This document shows, piece by piece, positions 56,159-64,000 of a DNA stretch of 64,000 nt (positions are counted from its first letter, which is position 1; every line of letters begins with the position of its first letter). Origin of the DNA: Sipunculus nudus (Eukaryota > Annelida > Sipuncula > Golfingiida > Sipunculidae); assembly GCA_026874595.1 (NCBI GenBank), contig CM049309.1, forward strand, positions 11,086,576-11,150,575, in the 5' to 3' direction. A program made the position numbers and the translations under genes. Below the pieces are notes generated by a model. It saw only the letters and a program-made list of their open reading frames with translations. It was not told the DNA's origin and searched no databases.

Positions 56159-57088
56159 GTAAGTATACAGGCAAAACATGTCATAAACTGTAATATAAAT
56201 GGGTTTGCTGGACGAATTTATGGTCTAATAATGGTTAAAGTTAACTCTTTTATACCCTATACATACGCTCTGAACACAGCGCGTGACCTCCCGGCCCAGT
56301 TACCTTCCACTCATTTGCTGTGAGAAATAGCAGGATTTTTCAGGTTTGGCAACACCCAGTCAGTTTGCGCTAGACAATAAAATCTGATTGGCTCTGCATT
56401 TAAACAAATCTGCAGAACTGGTAGAAGAAATCTGATTGGCTTAGCGTATAAACAAACATAGCTATGTTCGGGGCAAGCTCATGTAGCACTCAATACAGGA
56501 AATATGCAGACAGTAGGGGATAACTGACCTCAGGCAATCAGTATAAATTAAGACCGTGTTGAAAGCTGACTATTGCATCGTGTGTATTCCAATGGGGGTA
56601 AAAAAGTCTGTGTTACCAAACACTTTCCACAGCAGTGTAAAGTGACCGGTACCTCGAAGAACTTCCGTTTGTGCTGGTGATATCTGCAATGTGTTTGGTT
56701 AAATATAAAGCAGGGGGAATTCCTCAGAGACAGCCCCACCTGGTGGCCAAACCTGACCCGCAACCGCGGTTTAATGCAACTGGTAGTGTAGCGAATAGCT
56801 GCTTATGGAGCATAATCCTATACACAGATTCTGAAAGTTAACCGCTTTTATATTGGCAGGCTTTTTTAAGTAATGTAGATCAAAAGTCTGCTTAATTATA
56901 TTTCACATATGATAAAAACGAAGTATTGTAGTATTGTTATGTCTGCACAACTTTATATATACAAAACTAGATCAATTAAGACTTTAATATATATATAAAG
57001 TGGTTATTGGAAGAAAAGTACTGTAAATATATATAAATATATATATATATTGCTAACTCTCAGCGTGTATATTATGTTTCAATGACAG
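56159..57088 (+). other. Intron 2
   Basis: Holds a less AT-rich block (56260-56780) with two copies of AATCTGATTGGCT about 47 bases apart, which include inverted CCAAT boxes. The block looks unlike the surrounding intron and may be an unrecognised repeat. Confidence 0.5.
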
Positions 57089-57263
57089 CTGGGATACAAG
57101 TGTTGGTGGCTTTACATTCTCCAACCAGTTTCTTCAACTAGCTACAAAGCTGCCATCTACAAACATCTATGGATTTGGTGAGAACCACCACCAGTCATTT
57201 AAACATGACCTTAACTACCGCACATGGCCTATGTTTTCTCGAGACCAGCCCCCTGGTGATGGG
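57089..57263 (+). CDS. GH31 exon 3
   Basis: 175 bases; with exon 2 it restores phase 0. It encodes WDTSVGGFTFSNQFLQLATK, then LPSTNIYGFGENHHQSFKHD and NYRTWPMFSRDQPPGDG. The GFGEN/H and TWPMFSRD motifs are hallmarks of the N-terminal domain loop that helps form the substrate pocket in family 31. Donor GTAAGT. Confidence 0.92.
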
Positions 57264-57852
57264 GTAAGTGCTTTTGGTACTTCTTTTTAAATAAAGTTTG
57301 AACAATGATATACAGAGCAGAGTTTATGCTGCATGCACTACAGTCATAATTCAACTGTTTAACATATTGTAATTCATTAAATATCAGAGGTGCACTCTGT
57401 GAAATGAAGAAAGATAATATTTCAAATTTTGGGGAGTTTTTTATGAATAAAAATAGAATTGATGAAAATTCTGTTCCTACTTTTCATTATTAACTTGTTT
57501 GATAAGTTAGTTAACGTTTTGTCTGATTTTAAAAAAAAAAACTGCCAAGTTGTGTGCTACAAGAATGGTTGTAATTATATTTAATCAACACAATACAGAG
57601 TTAGATTGAAGGAAAAAAGTTCACAGGTAAAGCAGGAGTCCCAACCACCTTATGGTCTACTGTTAAATATACCACTTATTACAGACCCAAAGAATGTTAT
57701 TGTTGTATGCTTAATCAAAAGAACAATATTTTTCATTTTGCCTCACACCTTCATAACATTACCTTAAAAATTCACAAAGTTAAGCATTTCAAGGGAATAA
57801 CATTCTTTAGGGGTGGTTAATGATAGTATTGATATTGTTCTCTTCATTTCAG
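57264..57852 (+). other. Intron 3
   Basis: AT-rich, ends TTTCAG. No repeat recognised. Confidence 0.8.
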
Positions 57853-57949
57853 CCTGAAAACTTGTACAGTGTACACCCTTTCTATGAGTGCATTGAGGAT
57901 GATGCTGGCCACGCACATGGTGTTTTTCTGCTCAACAGTAATGCAATGG
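57853..57949 (+). CDS. GH31 exon 4
   Basis: Encodes [20 protein letters not shown] and then [12 protein letters not shown], the conserved strand pair at the end of the N-terminal domain ([10 protein letters not shown] is nearly invariant in animal homologues). Leaves one base into a codon at G|GTAAGT. Confidence 0.92.
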
Positions 57950-58836
<887 letters not shown>

Positions 58837-58962
58837 CTAATTGGACGACCCATGATGCCTCCATACTGGGGATTGGGGTTCCAGCTGTGTCGCTATGGCT
58901 ACAACAGTCTTGACAGGCTCAGAGCAGCCGTGGAACGTACAGTTGGAAATAATATCCCCTTG
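58837..58962 (+). CDS. GH31 exon 6
   Basis: 42 codons, phase 0 at both ends. LIGRPMMPPYWGLGFQLCRY is the first strand of the (beta/alpha)8 barrel, containing the family motif PPYWxLGFQxxRYGY. The rest is a helix (DRLRAAVERTVGNNIPL). Confidence 0.93.
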
Positions 58963-59479
58963 GTAGGTTTTATGATGGTATTTCTGTGATAGAAATATCT
59001 TTAATGATGTTTTCATTATACAAACTTGTACAAATATACATTACATTTAAATGACAGATCTTCTCAATTTTTTTTTGTTAAGTAAAACACAGACTTGCTT
59101 TGGAGAGGGTTGTTTAAGAATTTCTTTGTATTGCTTATGTATTATACAAAATTGGTATTGTGTTGTCACAATTGTGAACTGCATGGGTGTTTATATATGG
59201 ATATGATTTGACAGATGTAGCTAATGAATCAATATTTAATCAGTTTTTTATGAGGATTCTTTTAGATTACATTTTGTTATGGCAGATAATTAATTTCCTA
59301 TGTGTGTAAGTTCATGCCAGTTCAACTGTGGTCTGTCATCATGGGATGTACCGGTATATTGTTAAACACCTACGTATCTAGCATTCCTTTGAAATCACAG
59401 AATATTTGTATGTGTGTGATCTTGACATAAACCTTGGCCATTATTTTCTATACATAATTTCCTTTGTTTCCTACTATAG
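58963..59479 (+). other. Intron 6
   Basis: AT-rich, no repeat recognised; ends CTATAG. Confidence 0.8.
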
Positions 59480-59617
59480 GATGTACAGTATGCTGATATA
59501 GATCATTATTACAAAAACCGGATCTTCACTGTTGACAAGGCTGAAGGCAGATTCAAAGGTCTGAAGGAATATTTTGCTGATCTTAATTCTAAGGGAATCA
59601 GGACCATCATAATTTTG
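59480..59617 (+). CDS. GH31 exon 7
   Basis: 46 codons, phase 0. DVQYADIDHYYKNRIFTVDK carries the conserved barrel strand with ADID, whose acidic residues line the minus-1 sugar site. A helix and the strand GIRTIIIL follow. Confidence 0.93.
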
Positions 59618-60364
59618 GTGAGTATATTTCTTGGCACATTTGACAATGATTAGATAATCGCTAGACATGTTCAACATCTAGGCTTCCTGATCTCAAAACA
59701 TTTTTTGAAGTATTAGATTTGATTGTGGTACATTGAGTACAAACCATACATGGAACTATAAATCTTCAAAGATGAATCTTTGCTCCTTTATATGTTAACA
59801 GCAGGCATGGAAAATCCCAGGAAATCTAGGAATTTCTTTCTTAGGATTTCTTTTCAGGAAATTTTCCTCATTTACTCTCTTTCTTCCATATATAATTACT
59901 TGTAATTGGCTAGAGCCCCCCCCCCCCCCCCCCCCCCCCCGATCCATTTTCAGAAGTTTTCTCTTGGGTCCTCTCTCATGCCTGAATCAGTCCCAACAAC
60001 TAGGTCTTTGCATGCAGATGAGTTGTTTAATTACAGCATTTTTTTTAAAATCCCAAGTCTGGTGAGATGTTTAGTTTTTAGGTCCACCTCAGAAATTTAA
60101 CACTGATTTAATTAATTTGAGATTGTGATATATTTGTTGGTTTTTTAAATATTTATCAAGATAAGGCTGAATGTATTAGTCATAGAAGACTTATATATCT
60201 TAATAGTTTATAAATTGAAAAGTTATTTGTTTCTTAAAATTTGCATACAATTGAAGGACCAAAATTGGTTTTACAAGTGTAGGTGGGGGGGGGGGGGGTG
60301 GGTAAAGAATGAAGTTAGTTTGATAACTTCCTCACATAAAGGTATAGGCATTTATCTGTTACAG
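59618..60364 (+). other. Intron 7
   Basis: Contains a 25-base C run (59916-59940) and a G run (about 60287-60298). Copies of GGAATTTC/GGATTTC near 59820-59865 form a small degenerate repeat. Confidence 0.75.
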
Positions 60365-60508
60365 GACCCAACTGTAGAGATGGTTACAGGTGAATCACCA
60401 TCATATAAACCATATGATGACTTCTTGGCCAAGGATGCCTTTATTAAGTGGTACAATGAGTCATCAAGACATGAATCCCAGGCTGACTCAGAATACATGA
60501 TTGGATGG
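60365..60508 (+). CDS. GH31 exon 8
   Basis: 48 codons, phase 0. It begins DPTVEMVTGESPSYKPYDDF, equivalent to the DPAI strand of homologues, and ends DSEYMIGW, leading to the VWPED of exon 9. NES is a glycosylation sequon. This segment is the most variable of the catalytic part compared with vertebrate enzymes. Confidence 0.9.
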
Positions 60509-62122
60509 GTGAGTATCTGTATGAGCAGCATGTCACCAAGCAAATTGTTTGTTACTTCTTTCTTTAATTCCTTTGCAGGTGCAATCCTAGCCATGAAAAC
60601 ATGACCCATATGTCTTTTCTTTTAATGATGCGATGGGTCCTCAGAGTCATGACACTAGTCACAGTTGGACAGCCATTCCAAAGGTCAAATTAAATTACTT
60701 GCTGGGTGGTAGTATTTCAAATATGAGTCCCATGGTGCCAATACCTCCTCTCTTTACCACAGCAACAGTTTTATGAGAAAAGCAATCAAAGTTTTGTTAT
60801 TAAATAGAAACACTTTTCTGGTAGATTTGTAGTTAAATCAGTATAGACTACTACTGGGCACTAAATTAACCTTTTATTCTTCTTCAGCTGTAAAATGGTC
60901 TAATCTGCACTGGTTATAAGTCCTGGCCATGTCAGTCTTGCATACCTTTTCCCAGATAATATATTTACCCAAGTAATATTTGAGCAACTTTGTGATGATA
61001 AAAGACTTTGTTATTTATAATCATCAATTTCATCAATTATAAATCAATTTCAGTAAGTCACAATATCCAGAAAAAATATTGTAATCCTGTCATAGATATA
61101 AGAAAGACAGGACACAAAGTATTAAATGGCATTAAAACTGAATCTTGTGCAGAAAACAAGTGTCAGCAAACAGTGTGGTGTAAAAGTCAGACTGAATTTA
61201 CTTTTTCAATATACTAGGCATAATTCTATACAGCAGGTTTCACAGTTGTATAGACTGTACATTAAATAGGTGATTAATAATAAGTGTTCTTCTTTTCTTT
61301 CAGGCATCAAAAATGATTTTACAATAAATTCCTACCACAGATGTTTATAGTTATTTTTTAGCTTTTTATTTTTTTGCTAAGGAAAATACTATTTTCTGAC
61401 AATTCATGAAAAACCATTTTCTGTTACATTACTGCAAGAAACTGCAGACTTTGTCGTTCTTGAACCAAAAAAAGAGATGTAACCTGGGATATAATGAAAT
61501 ATGTTTATTCTGTAATTATAGTTATATCCTCTCAAACATAATTCTGATCCGTGTCAGTTGCTGGTTTGATGTTAATTCATGCATTAAAAATTGGTAAATA
61601 TTATATGATAAGAGCTGCCCATCTTTGAAACCTTTCACATATATTGGTGGCCAGGTGGCAGATTTCTCTCATATGTCCAAGAAGCTAGAGCAGAACCTGG
61701 ATATTTTATTTGTTAAGTATTAAATTAATTTGCAGAAATAAGAAAAAATTAAAGATGACAATGTACACTGGCAATTACAATGAACAGCAAACAGAATATT
61801 TTGGTTCTTTGTGTGAAAAAGAAAGAAAGAAAGTACTAATGTGCCCTGTCCTTTTTTAGAATCACATGAGTTCTTTCCAGGGTGCAAGTCAACACCAGGC
61901 TTTCCACCATGACCAAGCCATTAACAGTACCTGTATTAGACATTGCCAATATAATTGTATGACATAATATGAAAAAAGGGGAGTGTGTTGCTACTTAACA
62001 ACGTAATAGCTATTTAACATAATAAAGTTGTTTAATTTAGATTTATATATTTACATGAATATTATTGTTGTTCAGTGGAACAGACAGTATTTGTGGCTGT
62101 TACGTTCATCCTGTCTTATAAG
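60509..62122 (+). other. Intron 8 (1.6 kb)
   Basis: No coding similarity or named repeat seen. Ends CTTATAAG. The acceptor lacks a long pyrimidine tract but is fixed by the phase and by the protein match on both sides. Confidence 0.7.
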
Positions 62123-62242
62123 GTGTGGCCAGAAGACAGAGTGGTTTTCCCTGATTTCTTCCTTAACCGGACTGAGGAGGTCTGGAAGAACCTGATTGTG
62201 GATCATTACAATAATGAAGTCAAATTTGATGGCTTGTGGCTG
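62123..62242 (+). CDS. GH31 exon 9
   Basis: 40 codons, phase 0. VWPEDRVVFPDFFLNRTEEV continues to the strand FDGLWL that directly precedes the catalytic aspartate. NRT is a sequon. Donor GTAAGA. Confidence 0.92.
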
Positions 62243-63169
62243 GTAAGAATTTATCATTTATCATCTATAGTACTTCATTGTTTAGAATTTAGATTGTGAT
62301 TTTGGTTTGGTTTGACAGTTTTTTTTTTGCACAATTAGCACCTTGAAAATACAACAAATTGAAAATAAATAATTTATTTCTTAATTTTTCCCTTTATTAA
62401 TTATAAAGGTTTGTCTTATTTAAGCCTAGTCTATCAAATTTTTCATAGATTTATATTTGATAGGGAAACATTAAATTATCTTAAAATGACACCTAATACA
62501 TCTCTGTACATAGATTAATTTTTGAATGAAATCATGTTTTTTTAGTCATATCTGTCTTGATTTTTAGAACACTTTCATGCAACCTTTCATTACTAAAGTT
62601 TCAATATTTAGTGATTGTTTAGGTAATTAAGTGTCAAACAGGCATATATGTTTTTGAGATATCATCCTTCAATAGCATATTGGTTTCTAAGATTTCCCAA
62701 TGATTGAGAGAGGGGGGGGGGGTGCTGAAATTTCTAGCCCGTGGACTACAGGACCATCAGTGTTCCTCTAGAAAATAAACTGGCTATTTAGTTCTCCCCA
62801 TAAACACAAGGTGGCACTATGTTTTCTGTGAATGTGCTGGTATGTGCCATGTGCATCAGATCTACAATTGGTGTCCTGACTGAGCAAGCATGTAATGTAC
62901 ACTCCTCATGTCCTGTCCAAGTATTTTTATTAAATGTACACTGATCTCCTGTCTAATGATCACCATTATATGACCACAATTAATTTGCTTCCAGCCAAGC
63001 ACAAAAATCATGCTGATTGTGACTTTCATACAGACTGTATAATTAGTAACACAGCCATTTTGATGGCCAAGGAATGTTGGTGGCAGTGTTAGCAGAATTT
63101 AAATATGTCAGATCTGTATGTATAATGCTGATATACATTTTGTGCCTGTTTTTTTACCTCTTTTTACAG
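62243..63169 (+). other. Intron 9
   Basis: AT-rich with a short G run near 62712. No repeat family recognised; ends TTTACAG. Confidence 0.8.
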
Positions 63170-63300
63170 GATATGAATGAACCAGCAAACTTTGATACCA
63201 ACAGGGACAGACCATGGAACTGTCCTGAGGATAGTACCAAGTGCTTTTCTCTCAAGTGTCCTGTGAACCACCTGGATGATCCACCATACAGAACAAGTCA
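63170..63300 (+). CDS. GH31 exon 10 with catalytic nucleophile
   Basis: The first codon is the Asp of the family signature (WL|DMNEPANF), which acts as the nucleophile in retaining alpha-glucosidases; it is residue 511 if counted from exon 1B. DTNRDRPWNCPEDS, CFSLKCPVNHLDDPPYRT follow. The donor is uncertain: TCA|GTGAAT (end 63300, two bases into a codon) fits consensus better than CAA|GTCAGT (end 63296). Reading on gives a TGA, so splicing must occur here. The rest of the barrel and the C-terminal domain are beyond the window. Confidence 0.88.
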
Positions 63301-63301
63301 G

Positions 63302-63590
63302 TGAATGCCTTTGGGGATCTCGCTATAGTATTAACCTTTGAATTTTTAAATGTACATATTTGAAATAATAATAAATGTATAACTTGAATAATTTTAATTA
63401 AGAAATTTGCATGAATCTTCTGCCACATATTTGCCAAGCATTTAAGAAACCAGCTTCATTTTAATTCAGTGAACAGTTGTATATTCATATGTCTTCACAT
63501 ATCTGATTTCAATACTATTCTTAAAATCAGGATCTTCAATGGAGGGCACAAGTGGCTGCTCACCTTTTAAACCAAACCTTGATTTCTCTT
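63302..63590 (+). repeat. Dispersed repeat abutting exon 10
   Basis: Inverted copy of 4021-4301. Homology starts one base inside the putative intron, at TGAATGCCTTT, and runs through AATTCAGTGAACAG and CACATATCTGATTTC. So the first part of intron 10 is repeat-derived or was the source of the other copy. Confidence 0.75.
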
Positions 63591-64000
63591 TATATAGTGT
63601 TTGACAGCATGTGTCTAGTTAATATCACCACCTTCTGAAAGTGATGGATGTAGGTAATTATATTTTATAAATTTTTCTGCCTTCCCTTCATTTGTATTTC
63701 TATTTTGTGTGGTTCATCTGTTGAAAGAATTCTCAGAAGTAATTGATTGATAATAATGGCTTGATATTAAATTAAATTTGAAAAGTGGGCTTTGAGGCAA
63801 CAAAAAGTTTGTAAACAGTTTTATAAGTTCATTTTATGTCCAGGTTCATTTTATGTCCATTTTCCAACCATGAAATGCCATTGGTGCTGACCTCTGGTGG
63901 AGATATTTGATACTAGTATCAGGCATGTTATGAGACCACCATTAGGAGCTGATAACCAATAACCAGGGAGTTAATCATGATAAATATCTCAGTTTGATGG
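63591..64000 (+). other. Intron 10 continuing to the window edge
   Basis: AT-rich, with a short direct repeat TTCATTTTATGTCCA (63830 and 63845). No further exon recognised before the end. Confidence 0.5.

Overview
The window looks like a mollusc nuclear genome, probably a bivalve. It is AT-rich and intron-rich, and it is full of short dispersed repeats with CCGT-type microsatellites, tRNA-headed SINEs and MITEs. The one clear host locus has spliced exons, with GT-AG introns in consistent phase. Species cannot be fixed from sequence alone.

The host content is a glycoside hydrolase family 31 (maltase-glucoamylase/sucrase-isomaltase type) gene on the + strand. Ten consecutive coding exons can be followed from 43337 to about 63300, and the gene runs off the right edge. 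Exon 1 (43337-43807) encodes a short cytosolic tail, a signal-anchor helix, a trefoil (P-type) domain and the start of the N-terminal beta domain. Exons 2-9 cover the N-terminal beta domain and the first half of the catalytic barrel. Exon 10 opens with the codon for the expected catalytic aspartate. A second, homologous first exon (17300-17806) lies 26 kb upstream with its own TATA box, the same layout and the same phase-0 donor. No further GH31 exon lies between the two, so they may be alternative first exons feeding one catalytic body. Both have lost the same two trefoil cysteines, 1 and 5, which normally pair with each other.

Between the two first exons sits a 10.76-kb Ty3/gypsy-type LTR retrotransposon (27197-37955), with a 5-bp target duplication (ACATA) and LTRs that appear to differ by one base. 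Its interior contains the gag-pol block twice, head to tail, as an exact 4007-bp duplication with GTAT microhomology and only three base differences seen. The domain order is Gag-protease-integrase-RNase H, as in the Gmr1-like lineage. In both units the reverse transcriptase core is missing and Gag is frame-broken, so the element could move only with help in trans.

The left 14 kb is a nest of repeats. A non-LTR retrotransposon is split by a 2.6-kb element (4889-7523). A sister copy (10108-12742) is inserted in a related tandem-core element (9417-13096), which is followed by another (13097-13964). These elements begin with a hairpin, carry a CCGT microsatellite and about 340-bp core repeats, end in a second short hairpin, and sit in T tracts. 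They resemble the pearl/Helentron-type non-autonomous elements of bivalves. From 14.2 to 16.4 kb there are long (AT)n tracts.

The long intron 1 (43808-56012) and flanking DNA hold SINE pieces, hAT-like and PIF/Harbinger-like MITEs, a 55-bp-arm hairpin, a 28-bp perfect palindrome, a 1.02-kb tandem duplication and several dispersed repeat pairs. No rRNA, functional tRNA, CRISPR or bacterial feature was seen.
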